This document shows positions 33,969 to 42,917 of a DNA stretch of 64,000 nucleotides, one piece after another. Under the pieces are notes generated by a model that was given only the letters and a program-made list of their open reading frames with translations, did no database searches and had not been told where the DNA came from. This DNA comes from an uncultured Lachnobacterium sp. Lineage in GTDB: Bacteria; Bacillota; Clostridia; Lachnospirales; Lachnospiraceae. The position numbers and the translations under genes are program-made. The stretch's first letter is position 1. Every line of letters begins with the position of its first letter. Location of the stretch: assembly GCA_937889225.1 (NCBI GenBank), contig CALAST010000108.1:1-64000 (forward strand). The letters run 5' to 3'.

Positions 33969-36900
33969 CTATTCTTCACCTAACAGTTCTTCTTTCATCT
34001 GCTCAAATTCTTTTCGTTCAAATTCTTGAATAGAAATCGCTCGTTTATTTGGATTTGCAAATACAAATACTTTATCTACTGTTTCCAAGTAATTTTGTAT
34101 TTTATCATTTGTTGCACTAATAATGGCTTGAAAACCAAGTCCTCGCATCAGCGAAATACAACTTGCAACTTTTTCCGCATCCATTTTAGAAAAGGCTTCA
34201 TCCAATATTACCAAGCGAATCGTTGGATTTCTCTGTAAACCCGGTCGCAAATCAATTTTATACGCCTGTGCAAAACTTGCCAAAAGTGCTACATAAAGTG
34301 GATTCTGTCCTTCTCCACCGGAATTTTTGCTAATCATCTGACTTAAACGGATTTTTATTGCATCATCTTCATTTTGAATGATTTGGTGCATATCAAATCT
34401 AAGATATGTGCGATAATCCGCATACTTAGCCATATTTCGCTTTGCCTGTTCCATTTCTTCCATTGTAGCATTTACAGGTGGAATAAAAATTTGAATCAAT
34501 TCGTTTATCTTTGCACTATAACTCTTTTCATGTTCCATCGTAAAAAGATTTAATTGATTATCAAATCCAATATCTAAATCAGATGGGTTAATTTCTAAAG
34601 CTTCATCCATAAACATATCATAATATTCGCCATCCGGTCCTTTATTTTTGCCAATATAGAACTGATATTTATCCTTGCCAAAATCTAATTTACTGATAAT
34701 ACGGTTCAGTTCATCTTTTCGATCTATAGCATCTGTAATTGCACTATGAATTTTACATATAAAATCCTCTTTAAAATGAAGCACCGCTGTTTTTGCCTGT
34801 TCTTCAGCACGTTTTTTGTATTCTTCCAAATTCTTACAATTTAAACGTTCATAGAGCTCTTGATATTGCTCATTTGTTTCTTTTGTCAATTCAAAATCAC
34901 GATTTGGATAAGCTTTTAAATAAACAGAACGAAGTTCAAACAGTTCATCTTTATATGTGTTTTGTTTTGTTTGAATCATTTCTACTTCTTTTTGACATTC
35001 TGTTTTTAATTGTTCATATGTTATATTCTGTTTTTCTTCAAGAAAGGTTACAAACGCTATTTCGTATTCTTCCTGCTCTATAAAATTCTTTTCCTTTTCT
35101 TTCAGCTGTTCGTTATATAAAACAATCTTTTCTTTTTCTTTTTTTATTTCTTCTTCTAATTTTATTTTATGCCCTTCTATGCTTCGTCTTGCTTCTTCTT
35201 CTTTTCGAATGGATGCTTCTAAGGCATCCTTTTGTTTTTCTAATTGTTCCACATCTTGGTAATTTTCCATTTCCAAACGTTTCGTAATCCGTGCCTTTTC
35301 TTTTTCCTTTCCTTTTATACCATCCATTTCCTGTTGAAGACGCAAATATTCTTCCACATCTAAAGATAATGATTCCAATTTCAAAATCTGCTCCGATTTG
35401 CGAATCGTATCTTGAAATGGTTCCATTTTTTCCGTTAATTTTCGAATTTCTCCCTGTAAAAGACGAATACGCTGTGTCAAACTGTTTTTTCCAATATACG
35501 CATATCTTGTATAATTTGCAGGATTGATATGTTGGATACGATAACTGTGATACAATACACAATTACTCGTAATACCAATTTTACAATTTCGAAGTTCTTC
35601 GACAGATGCACACTTAACAACTTTGCCAAGCAAAAAGTCAATATATGCTTGTGCATAATTTTTCTTTGCCACTACTTCTTTTGACAATGCATGTTCCAAT
35701 ACAGTATGTCTGTCTTTCATTAAACGTTCCGTATCAATTACACCATAGCGATAAAATTTTTTCGAATCCATCTGTTCATAAATATCCATTGCCAGTTTCG
35801 CATACTTTGGTTCTACCATAATACCTAATTTCTGATTGTTCAGATAGCCCTCAACTGCATTTCGCCATGTTTCATTTTTTATATCCAACAAATCAGCAAA
35901 AATTTCTACCGAAATCATTTTTCCGGTTTCTTCATACAGACGATTCTGTATACTTCTTCGTAATTCCTCCAATTCTTTTGGATATGCCTTTTCTCCTTGT
36001 TTTAATTGCGTTAGTTCTTTCTCTAAGTCTTTCTTCTGTTTTTCTAAATCATGTAATTGATTTTTGGACTCTCGACGTTCTTCTTCTGTTTCGTCTTTTA
36101 GTTCTGTAAGTTTCTTTTGTAAACGAATTAGTTGTTCTTTTGTAATCGTGCCTTTTTGAAAATCTTCAATATCCCAAAGTGTTTGTGGCGATACAATTTC
36201 CACATCCTCCCATGCATTTAAATTTTTTGCATATTGTTGCCATCTTGCACTACTTTGATTGAGTTTTTCAATCCATTCATTCAGCGATATTAAATCTTTA
36301 CGTAAATGTTCATAATCACTTCCTGCAATCTGTCCGATTAATCTATCTCGATTTTCACGTATTTGCAGAATACCTTCTGCTTTTTTCAAAATATTATTGT
36401 TTACAATTTCTAACTGTTTTTGTAATTCCTTTTCTTTGTTCAAACTAAAAGAAATCTGCTCTTTTTGTGAAAGAATTTCTATTTTATCTCGATAATACAA
36501 CATCTGCTGTCCTTTTTCTTTTTCTTCCAAAACAAGTTCATACTGCTTACAAATTTCTCCTAATTTTTTAATTTCCTGACAGGTTTCCTCTAACTTTTTA
36601 CGCATGCGTCCATATTCCATAACACTCTGCTGCATATCTTCAATATGAATGTCCTGTTCCATACAGATATATTCTTTTACAAATTCTTCCAACTTAATAT
36701 TCATACGAAATGGAATTGCCCGTTTAAATAAACGTGGAAACTTGTCCTTATCTAAACCACCTAAATAAATATCATATAATTGTTTTCGAAAACGCTCATT
36801 ATGCGATCCATAATAACAATGTTCTTTATCGAAATTTTGGTTCAACCATTTTTTGACTTCATCTATCGTTTTTGGACGATGCTCCATACGATAATAATCT

Positions 36901-37334
36901 TGTGGCATGGCACTTTTATGCCAAAAAAACATTCTGCTAATCTCATTTGTCGCTGTTTCTACATCAAATACAACTCCCACACATTGATAAATGTCTTTTT
37001 GTGTATCTTTTAGTTCTAAAACTATCGTACTCGAAAAATTTTGATTTCGTAAATACGAAAATTTATTGTCATCTCCTATTGTTACCATGCCTCGCAAATA
37101 CTCAATCAAACTTCGGTCCGAATCATCTGTTGCAGCTTTATTAAAAAAACGTCTTCCATCCGTATCCGCATAAAGCACAATCTGCATCGCATCAATTAAC
37201 GTAGATTTTCCACTTCCTGAATGTCCCGTAAAAAAATTAATCCCTTCACTAAGCGGAATTACTTTTTGTTGTATATAATGCCAATTATTCAGGCAAATTT
37301 TTGTCAATGCTTCAAATCTCGGATTTACTGCCAT
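33969..37334 (-). CDS. jetC: Wadjet system protein JetC (SMC/MukB-like ATPase)
   Basis: About 1,121 residues from the ATG at 37334. A TTG at 37358 in the same frame is the alternative start, and both overlap the end of jetB. Walker A FFTGHSGSGKSTLIDAMQ is near residue 40. Two long Glu/Lys/Gln-rich coiled-coil arms (about 240-480 and 640-880) flank a hinge-like region. The C-terminal head has the signature SKNSGGEGQNPLYVALLASF and Walker B LVILDEAFSKMD. This is the ATP-driven loop-extruding motor that detects small circular DNA. Confidence 0.94.
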   Translation of the reverse strand: MAVNPRFEALTKICLNNWHYIQQKVIPLSEGINFFTGHSGSGKSTLIDAMQIVLYADTDGRRFFNKAATDDSDRSLIEYLRGMVTIGDDNKFSYLRNQNFSSTIVLELKDTQKDIYQCVGVVFDVETATNEISRMFFWHKSAMPQDYYRMEHRPKTIDEVKKWLNQNFDKEHCYYGSHNERFRKQLYDIYLGGLDKDKFPRLFKRAIPFRMNIKLEEFVKEYICMEQDIHIEDMQQSVMEYGRMRKKLEETCQEIKKLGEICKQYELVLEEKEKGQQMLYYRDKIEILSQKEQISFSLNKEKELQKQLEIVNNNILKKAEGILQIRENRDRLIGQIAGSDYEHLRKDLISLNEWIEKLNQSSARWQQYAKNLNAWEDVEIVSPQTLWDIEDFQKGTITKEQLIRLQKKLTELKDETEEERRESKNQLHDLEKQKKDLEKELTQLKQGEKAYPKELEELRRSIQNRLYEETGKMISVEIFADLLDIKNETWRNAVEGYLNNQKLGIMVEPKYAKLAMDIYEQMDSKKFYRYGVIDTERLMKDRHTVLEHALSKEVVAKKNYAQAYIDFLLGKVVKCASVEELRNCKIGITSNCVLYHSYRIQHINPANYTRYAYIGKNSLTQRIRLLQGEIRKLTEKMEPFQDTIRKSEQILKLESLSLDVEEYLRLQQEMDGIKGKEKEKARITKRLEMENYQDVEQLEKQKDALEASIRKEEEARRSIEGHKIKLEEEIKKEKEKIVLYNEQLKEKEKNFIEQEEYEIAFVTFLEEKQNITYEQLKTECQKEVEMIQTKQNTYKDELFELRSVYLKAYPNRDFELTKETNEQYQELYERLNCKNLEEYKKRAEEQAKTAVLHFKEDFICKIHSAITDAIDRKDELNRIISKLDFGKDKYQFYIGKNKGPDGEYYDMFMDEALEINPSDLDIGFDNQLNLFTMEHEKSYSAKINELIQIFIPPVNATMEEMEQAKRNMAKYADYRTYLRFDMHQIIQNEDDAIKIRLSQMISKNSGGEGQNPLYVALLASFAQAYKIDLRPGLQRNPTIRLVILDEAFSKMDAEKVASCISLMRGLGFQAIISATNDKIQNYLETVDKVFVFANPNKRAISIQEFERKEFEQMKEELLGEE

Positions 37335-37941
37335 CTTTTGTTTCGCCTTCCTCTCCAAAATCTTTTAATAATGCCCTTACATCATCCCCCATCAGCAATA
37401 CATTGACGGTTGGATATACTATAATTTTACTATATCCATCTATTGCATCCATGGAATCTTGTAACGTAATAACTTGATATTTTTTCAACAATGCTAACAC
37501 TTCTTTTATTCTTGTCATCGTTGGTTCTTTTTCCAACAATCCATATATATTCAACTTTTCATGAATTGTACCAATGGTTGTTACCACATGAACGGAAGAA
37601 GATACTTCTGCCATTTGCTCGTCATAAATCAACTTTAAAATAAGCACATACAATGTTGCAAGTCTTGATAATCTGTCCCCCATTACTTGCTCGCCTCTTA
37701 AATAAATCATACCAAGCTGTGCATGTTCCACAACTTCAATCTCCATAATCGCAAAATATGTCTTGATAAATTCTAAATGCTTATCGCAATCATAAAATGC
37801 CTTATTGATAACGTATCTCTTCGTTCTTTTATCATAAACATATTCTAACAAAAAAGTTTGCTTATATAAGCAGGTAATGAGTTCTCTGACTTTTTTCTGC
37901 TCATCTTCGGTTAAATTTTCATAATATTCTATCATTTGCAT
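37312..37941 (-). CDS. jetB: Wadjet system protein JetB (DUF4194, MukE-like)
   Basis: 209 residues, the winged-helix MukE/KITE-like subunit of Wadjet (DUF4194). Recognisable parts are the N-terminal DEQKKVRELITCLYKQTF, YFAIMEIEVVEHAQLGMIYL and the C-terminal TMTRIKEVLALLKKYQVI. It binds the JetA kleisin and contacts DNA. It overlaps jetC by about 23 nt and follows jetA by 20 nt, in the standard order A-B-C-D. Confidence 0.9.
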   Translation of the reverse strand: MQMIEYYENLTEDEQKKVRELITCLYKQTFLLEYVYDKRTKRYVINKAFYDCDKHLEFIKTYFAIMEIEVVEHAQLGMIYLRGEQVMGDRLSRLATLYVLILKLIYDEQMAEVSSSVHVVTTIGTIHEKLNIYGLLEKEPTMTRIKEVLALLKKYQVITLQDSMDAIDGYSKIIVYPTVNVLLMGDDVRALLKDFGEEGETKDGSKSEI

Positions 37942-37961
37942 CCCTATTCTTTCTTCTATTT

Positions 37962-39338
37962 CTATTTATAAGAAAACGTAATTTCCGGATAAATATATTT
38001 ACCATTATCTATCATGTTTTCTCCAATTTTCGCTATACCAAACGAACTATTTTTTCGCATAGATTGGTCATATGCTAATACCAACTTTTCAAATGCTTCT
38101 TCACTATCTATCGTTTCTTTTGTTACTGCAAAATAACCATTTTTCATATGTTCTGTTACAAAATGCTCAATTTGTTGTCGGCTATAACGTTTTTTCATTT
38201 TATTTAATTTTAAAATATCTTCTTTGGATAATTCTTCTATCACTTCTTCCTCTGTTACCAATGCATCCTTAAAATTCGCTTTCGTTTTTTTACGTTTATA
38301 AAATGATTTTTTAGATAAAATAGATGGATATGAAAAATTAATAATTTGACTTACTTGTTGTATTTTTTCTTCTGTTCCACTTTTTGTATCTTCTGCCATG
38401 TTGTTTAACAACTGAATCACAAGACCCTTCATATTGTCTTCCGTATTTAGCAAATAATTCAATCGGGTTACTGTCGCACGAAGATAACGTATATGTTCCC
38501 TATCCATATTGATAATGCGATGCTCAATATCCGAAAATCCCTTTTCTATCAAATCCAACTGTTCACAAATATCATCTATGGTTAAATCTATACCTCGAAG
38601 CTGTTTATTTTTTTGACAGACTGCATATAGCCACTTTGTATTCTGTCTCATTTCCTGCAATAATTTTTTAATATCTGCTTTATATAGATAAAAATTATCT
38701 GAAGTCTTTAAGATATGATATTTTTTCTGCACAATTTCTTCTACATACCCATCCAAATGCTCTTTTAATAAATCGCCATAATTATCCTGCTTCAATAAGC
38801 TTTCAAAAAATTTATCAATGTTATGCAACATATCTTGTAAAGATTTATTCAATTTTCTAGTATTGATAAGTGCGGTTTTTAACAACCCGATATTTGCTCT
38901 TGGGTCATTGCGAAAAGAAAATAAGATAGCATAGACATTTTGAATATATACTTGTGTCTCATCCTCATCATCCCATGCCAAATGGGAAAATGCGTCTACA
39001 AAAACAGCGGCATAGTCTGGAATTACAATATATGTGACCATATTGTTGTAATCTTCTACTTTGCGAAGCCATTGACTTTTCAGCAACCAATTTAAAATTC
39101 TGGTCGCGGTTGGCTCTAACGCCTCAAATTCTTCTTCTGATTCCTCATCCTCCAGTACAACTTTATTTTTGGAAAAATAATCACTTAGTGTCGCTATACA
39201 AATTTCCTTACTGAGAAAATAATTGCTGTACTGATATTCTTCATTAATCTGCAATAATGCATCAATATATATCTGTCGATTCCTTGAACGAAATAATGCC
39301 CAAAATGAATCCGGAATTTCTAAAAATTGATTTATCAA
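37962..39338 (-). CDS. jetA: Wadjet system protein JetA (DUF5716-type kleisin)
   Basis: 458 residues beginning at a TTG with AAGGAGT 6 nt upstream. The N-terminus SFWALFRSRNRQIYIDALLQ and the helical middle resemble the DUF5716 JetA proteins, which define type II Wadjet and play the MukF/kleisin role linking the JetC heads. The C-terminal segment (about 370-458) is the wHTH that meets the ATPase. It is first in the operon. A TGTTATGAT extended -10 lies about 60 bp upstream. Confidence 0.88.
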   Translation of the reverse strand: MINQFLEIPDSFWALFRSRNRQIYIDALLQINEEYQYSNYFLSKEICIATLSDYFSKNKVVLEDEESEEEFEALEPTATRILNWLLKSQWLRKVEDYNNMVTYIVIPDYAAVFVDAFSHLAWDDEDETQVYIQNVYAILFSFRNDPRANIGLLKTALINTRKLNKSLQDMLHNIDKFFESLLKQDNYGDLLKEHLDGYVEEIVQKKYHILKTSDNFYLYKADIKKLLQEMRQNTKWLYAVCQKNKQLRGIDLTIDDICEQLDLIEKGFSDIEHRIINMDREHIRYLRATVTRLNYLLNTEDNMKGLVIQLLNNMAEDTKSGTEEKIQQVSQIINFSYPSILSKKSFYKRKKTKANFKDALVTEEEVIEELSKEDILKLNKMKKRYSRQQIEHFVTEHMKNGYFAVTKETIDSEEAFEKLVLAYDQSMRKNSSFGIAKIGENMIDNGKYIYPEITFSYK

Positions 39339-39541
39339 AAGGTACTCCTTCCTATTTGTATATTTTTAATACATAGTTATATTTCTATATATCATAACAT
39401 ATCTTTTATTTTATAATAACTACTTTCTTAATCACAGCTTTGCTTCTTGCAGAAAATCAGCCCAAATGTCATTCCCAATACACTATTTATAGCAAGCTGA
39501 TTACAGTTTTATTTTAATATAGTTCGTTTTTGGGAATATGG

Positions 39542-40450
39542 CTAAAAATTTTCAAAACCAAGTTCTTTCGCTTTTATCATAAATTCTTCTTTTGAAAGCT
39601 TTGATTTTTTTAATGCAACTTCAAAAGAAATCGTTCCATCAGAAAGAAATTCACAAATACTTTGAAAGATGCCAAGTTCGTAACCTTCTTCCCGTCCCTG
39701 TTCACGTCCTTCTTCTATCAATCCGTTTCGATACACTTCTTCATTAAATTCTGTTAAGCAGTTTCCCATGACATCACTCCTTTGCTTCTTCAGAAATTCC
39801 GCCAAAATATCATTCTCAATACATTCATTTATAGCAAGTTCTACCGCTTCCTTTATAGTGGCTGTTTTTCCTTTATAATATTTTATCTTTTGAATAAATG
39901 CCATATAATCGGAAAGTACCTTACATTTCGAAAGAAGTTCTTCATTTTTTCCTTGATTTAGATTAATCATCGTGGCTGTCCATTCAAACTCTGCATTTAC
40001 ATCTTTATGCATAAATGCATCGGATAAGTGAAGTTTTTGAATTGGTTTTTTATTCGTAGCTCCATTGTAAAATACAATGTATTGCGGTGTTGGCAATTTT
40101 ACCAATTTAGAACCATGAATATTTAAACCTCGTTCATCAATGTAGGTGTTATACAAGTTTCCATAATACATCAAGCCTCGGATTGGCATGTTTGGGTTAA
40201 ATGTACTCTGTTGTTCCCACAAGGATAAATAGCTGTCCACTAAAAAAGATACATCATTCTTCATTTTGATATAAACCGCATCTTCAATCGTTGTGATTTC
40301 CACATCCTCTGTGTTTGTGTAATTTGTATTATTTAATGCATTGTATAAAGATAAAATATTATGTTTATTTTTTTCATCTCCAAATAGTAAGCAGAATAAT
40401 CTGTCTTTGTGTTTTCGATTTATGGAGATGGTTTCGTTTGTATTACTCAT
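39542..40450 (-). CDS. Rpn/YhgA-like PD-(D/E)XK nuclease family protein
   Basis: 302 residues. RKHKDRLFCLLFGDEKNKHN and LYNALNNTNYTN begin the domain, and VSFLVDSYLSLWEQQSTFNP holds the Asp and the ExQ-type core of the nuclease fold. The C-terminus ends in a Glu/Arg-rich helix (EEGREQGREEGYELG). Rpn proteins promote RecA-independent recombination, and recent work links some to phage defence. They are numerous and variable in Lachnospiraceae. A remnant of a second copy lies at 32638-32700 on the other side of the Wadjet operon. Confidence 0.85.
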   Translation of the reverse strand: MSNTNETISINRKHKDRLFCLLFGDEKNKHNILSLYNALNNTNYTNTEDVEITTIEDAVYIKMKNDVSFLVDSYLSLWEQQSTFNPNMPIRGLMYYGNLYNTYIDERGLNIHGSKLVKLPTPQYIVFYNGATNKKPIQKLHLSDAFMHKDVNAEFEWTATMINLNQGKNEELLSKCKVLSDYMAFIQKIKYYKGKTATIKEAVELAINECIENDILAEFLKKQRSDVMGNCLTEFNEEVYRNGLIEEGREQGREEGYELGIFQSICEFLSDGTISFEVALKKSKLSKEEFMIKAKELGFENF

Positions 40451-40699
40451 GTTTGCTTTCCTCTCTTTGTTGTAATCAAATCTTCATCTTATCAAAAACA
40501 GGGAAAGCGGTTGGCAATCCCTGTTTTCGAAAGAAAAGGGATTACCCCTATATAATTATTTTAACTAATTTCTTATGTTCAAATTTTTATAGAACGCCAT
40601 ATAGAAAAGTAAGTTTACTTATAAATAAGACTTAAGAACAAGTCTTGAAAAAATAGTTCAGAACGAACTTTTGTGCAAATAGAACATGCACAGATAGAA

Positions 40700-40731
40700 A
40701 AAGACGTCAGTCTATGACTACTTACGTCTTT
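40700..40731. terminator. Probable bidirectional terminator
   Basis: AAAGACGT pairs with ACGTCTTT around an inner AGT/ACT arm. T-runs follow on both strands (TTTTTC on minus, TTTATTTTAG on plus). Confidence 0.55.
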
Positions 40732-40890
40732 ATTTTAGCATATTTTATTTTGGACAACAACAATATAATTTTAAATTATACTATAAAAAGTTACCGCATA
40801 TTTTTATATTGCAAACAACTTTAAAGTTCTTTTTCTTTTATTATTCGAACCTTTAACGGCTCAGACATTTTCGCTTTCCACTTTCTTCTT

Positions 40891-41026
40891 TCGTTACTGT
40901 ACACTCCGTATCCAGTAACGAGTAAAAATCCATGCTAAATTTACTTCGCAAATGGATTTTTACTTGCAAAATTTATGTTTTCATACGTACTTAGCAGTAA
41001 ATGCTAAGTACTGTGTGTACAGTAAC
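40891..41026. repeat. Composite palindromic element, containing copy 2 of the 49-bp repeat
   Basis: Three hairpins in a row: TCGTTACTG/CAGTAACGA (40891-40899, 40913-40921); AGTAAAAATCCAT/ATGGATTTTTACT (40921-40933, 40952-40964, 13 bp perfect); and the 49-bp repeat at 40978-41026, the exact reverse complement of 26307-26355, itself holding a 10-bp stem. The density and length of stems are unlike the rest of the window. Confidence 0.8.
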
Positions 41027-41167
41027 CTTCTTTCTTCAAAATGTATCCAAATCTCTCTCATATCTTTTAAAAAAATTTTTATTGTGCTATACTCATTCTA
41101 GCATATAAAGAAAAAACACTTTATTATTATAAAAAAAATAATATGCATATAGAAAGGCAAAAAGTTT

Positions 41168-41956
41168 ATGCTATATTTATGTACAGAGGATTCTGTATCC
41201 GGAATAAAATTTTGGAAATTTATATGTGCAAATTTATTTCAGAATATAGAAATCATAGATTTAGGTAAAAATAGTAATAATACAAAATTAGCAGATTTTG
41301 TATGTGGACTTACAGACAAAGAAAATACATATTTAATATGTTATGATATAGCATTTGATAATATGGAAGTAATGAATACCTATAGTCAGATAATTCAATA
41401 TATAAAAACAAATAATATGACAAACATAAAACTATTGGATATCATATCATTTGAATATGCATTATTAAGTTTTTCGGAATTGGAAAATTGGTGCTTTGCA
41501 ACCGTGGATGAATTTAGAGAAAAACGAAAAGAATTTTTAGAATGCAGAAAGATATTATTAAACACAGATGATTTAATAGATTATAGAGAATTATCTGAAA
41601 TAAAAAAATTTGTAGAAAAACATCCCAAAGCAAGTACTATAGAAAGAGTATGTTCAAGACTACTCTTTCAAATAACCAGAAATACAGGATTTGTAGTAGA
41701 TAAAGGTATAATTGGAGATTGTTGGTGTAAAAACTGCTGTTTATTAGAAAGAGAAGATGATGATAAATGTGGACTTGAAGAAAAAGGCTTTTTGACAAAT
41801 GCCTTAAAAGCACTCGTAATATTTGAGAAAAGTTGCTTAAAAGAGAGTTTTGCAAGATTAGGTATAGAAGTAAAATCTTCTATAAAAAATGAAATAATCT
41901 TCGAAAACCAAAAGCAGAATGGAGATAGTATATATGATGAATTTATATCTGACTAA
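41168..41956 (+). CDS. Unknown protein, possible TOPRIM-like fold, first gene of a three-gene AT-rich operon
   Basis: 262 residues that I do not recognise as a named family. The N-terminus LYLCTEDSVSGIKFWKFICA followed about 55 residues later by YLICYDIAFDNMEVMN loosely resembles the Glu...Gly and Asp-rich turns of TOPRIM/DUF4435-type domains. This is a guess from pattern. A cysteine cluster GDCWCKNCCLL...DDKCGL (about 180-205) could bind zinc. The start has GAAAGGC 9 nt upstream. GC content is visibly lower than that of flanking genes, suggesting acquisition. The next gene starts inside its end. Confidence 0.55.
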   Translation: MLYLCTEDSVSGIKFWKFICANLFQNIEIIDLGKNSNNTKLADFVCGLTDKENTYLICYDIAFDNMEVMNTYSQIIQYIKTNNMTNIKLLDIISFEYALLSFSELENWCFATVDEFREKRKEFLECRKILLNTDDLIDYRELSEIKKFVEKHPKASTIERVCSRLLFQITRNTGFVVDKGIIGDCWCKNCCLLEREDDDKCGLEEKGFLTNALKALVIFEKSCLKESFARLGIEVKSSIKNEIIFENQKQNGDSIYDEFISD

Positions 41957-42404
41957 GCCTGAATCCGTTGTAAATGCAAATGATAGTTTTTTTAATAAAT
42001 ATACATTTGGAAAATTAGATTATAATCAGGCAAAAAATATTATTATGCATATAGATGGCGTAGAATTAACAAAAGACTTCAAAATCAAATCACAATTTAC
42101 CGCAGGAGAACTTGATTTATCTAAATTATCTACAGGATGTAAAACTATTCTTAATATAGTAACCTATCCTGATAAAATATTTAATGCTATAGAATGCGGA
42201 TTAAATGCTTTGAACGTAATATATAGAATTAGTATAGGAAATATGTATACAAAAGAACTACTTACATCTATTACAGAAAATATCGAATGTGATATATTAG
42301 TAAAATCTGAAAAAGAACAAAAGAACTTTAAAGATACAAAATCTATGAGAAATTGGTATATAGGAGAATATAAAAATGAAGATAAAACCTGTAATCACGA
42401 ATAA
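41937..42404 (+). CDS. DUF4869-like protein, second gene of the unknown operon
   Basis: About 155 residues from the ATG at 41937, within the last codons of the upstream gene (GGAGATAG lies just before; an ATG at 41919 is the alternative). The stretch LSTGCKTILNIVTYPDKIFN followed by AIECGLNAL resembles the core of DUF4869 proteins (LSGGVKTLIL...DKIFNASACGDNCA). DUF4869 has no known function but is frequent in clostridial accessory regions. The gene overlaps the next by 29 nt, implying a tightly coupled operon. Confidence 0.6.
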   Translation: MNLYLTKPESVVNANDSFFNKYTFGKLDYNQAKNIIMHIDGVELTKDFKIKSQFTAGELDLSKLSTGCKTILNIVTYPDKIFNAIECGLNALNVIYRISIGNMYTKELLTSITENIECDILVKSEKEQKNFKDTKSMRNWYIGEYKNEDKTCNHE

Positions 42405-42795
42405 ATATCAATCAAAATATTTAAATATAACATTAGATTTTGACTTAAACACCAATTTAATATTAATATCAGGAGATTCAGGAATTGGAAAGTCTTTTGT
42501 ATGGCAGATATTTGATAATGACCGAGATTTAGATGATAACTTGGAAACTTTAAATTATAAAGATATAAAAGATGTAAATGTAAAAATTAAAGGATATACC
42601 AATAAATTGGTAATTATAGATAATGCGGATATATTATTAGATGATGAAATAAGAAAATACATTGCCTTTGATACAACAAATCAATATATCATATTTGGAA
42701 GAAATCCGGAGTATCTGTATTTAACAAAAGCAAATTGTAAAGAGTTGGTTATTAAAGATGATATGATTAAATTAGAAGATATGTTTCAGTTATAA
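42376..42795 (+). CDS. Mini P-loop ATPase, third gene of the unknown operon
   Basis: 139 residues. Walker A ISGDSGIGKSF (about 32-42) and a Walker B-like NKLVIIDNADILLDD (about 76-90), then YIIFGRNPEYL, which may be a sensor element. This is far smaller than a normal AAA or STAND ATPase and has no extra domain, so it probably acts with its operon partners. GGAGAATAT precedes the ATG. A truncated second copy of its C-terminal part lies at 44507-44578. A split ATPase plus effector arrangement is an inference. Confidence 0.65.
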   Translation: MKIKPVITNKYQSKYLNITLDFDLNTNLILISGDSGIGKSFVWQIFDNDRDLDDNLETLNYKDIKDVNVKIKGYTNKLVIIDNADILLDDEIRKYIAFDTTNQYIIFGRNPEYLYLTKANCKELVIKDDMIKLEDMFQL

Positions 42796-42876
42796 AAAAT
42801 CATAAATCACTTGAAAAAACTAAAGTTTTTATTTACAAAAATCTAAAATATTATTGTTTTATTTCAGCATAACCTT

Positions 42877-42885
42877 TGCTATAAT
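42877..42885 (+). promoter_or_regulatory. Extended -10 promoter of the AAA/PD-(D/E)XK gene
   Basis: TGCTATAAT at 42877-42885, 33 bp before the chosen start, with TTTATT about 16 bp upstream as a poor -35. Confidence 0.5.
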
Positions 42886-42917
42886 AAATGAAATGGACTG
42901 AGAGAAAGGGTACAGAA

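Larger units (their letters stand above)
40451..41167. other. 717-bp non-coding gap with structured repeats
   Basis: No gene is supported. It contains the hairpin at 40700-40731 and a composite of palindromes from 40891 to 41026. The last 100 bp are extremely AT-rich and hold TATACT-like promoter elements for the operon at 41168, ending with GAAAGGC before its ATG. Confidence 0.55.

Noticed and set aside
42376..42795. Mini P-loop gene as a fragment of a larger broken AAA gene
   Set aside because: The frame has its own ribosome binding site, overlaps the gene before it, carries both Walker motifs, and ends cleanly. A short but real gene is more likely, though a decayed ancestor cannot be excluded.
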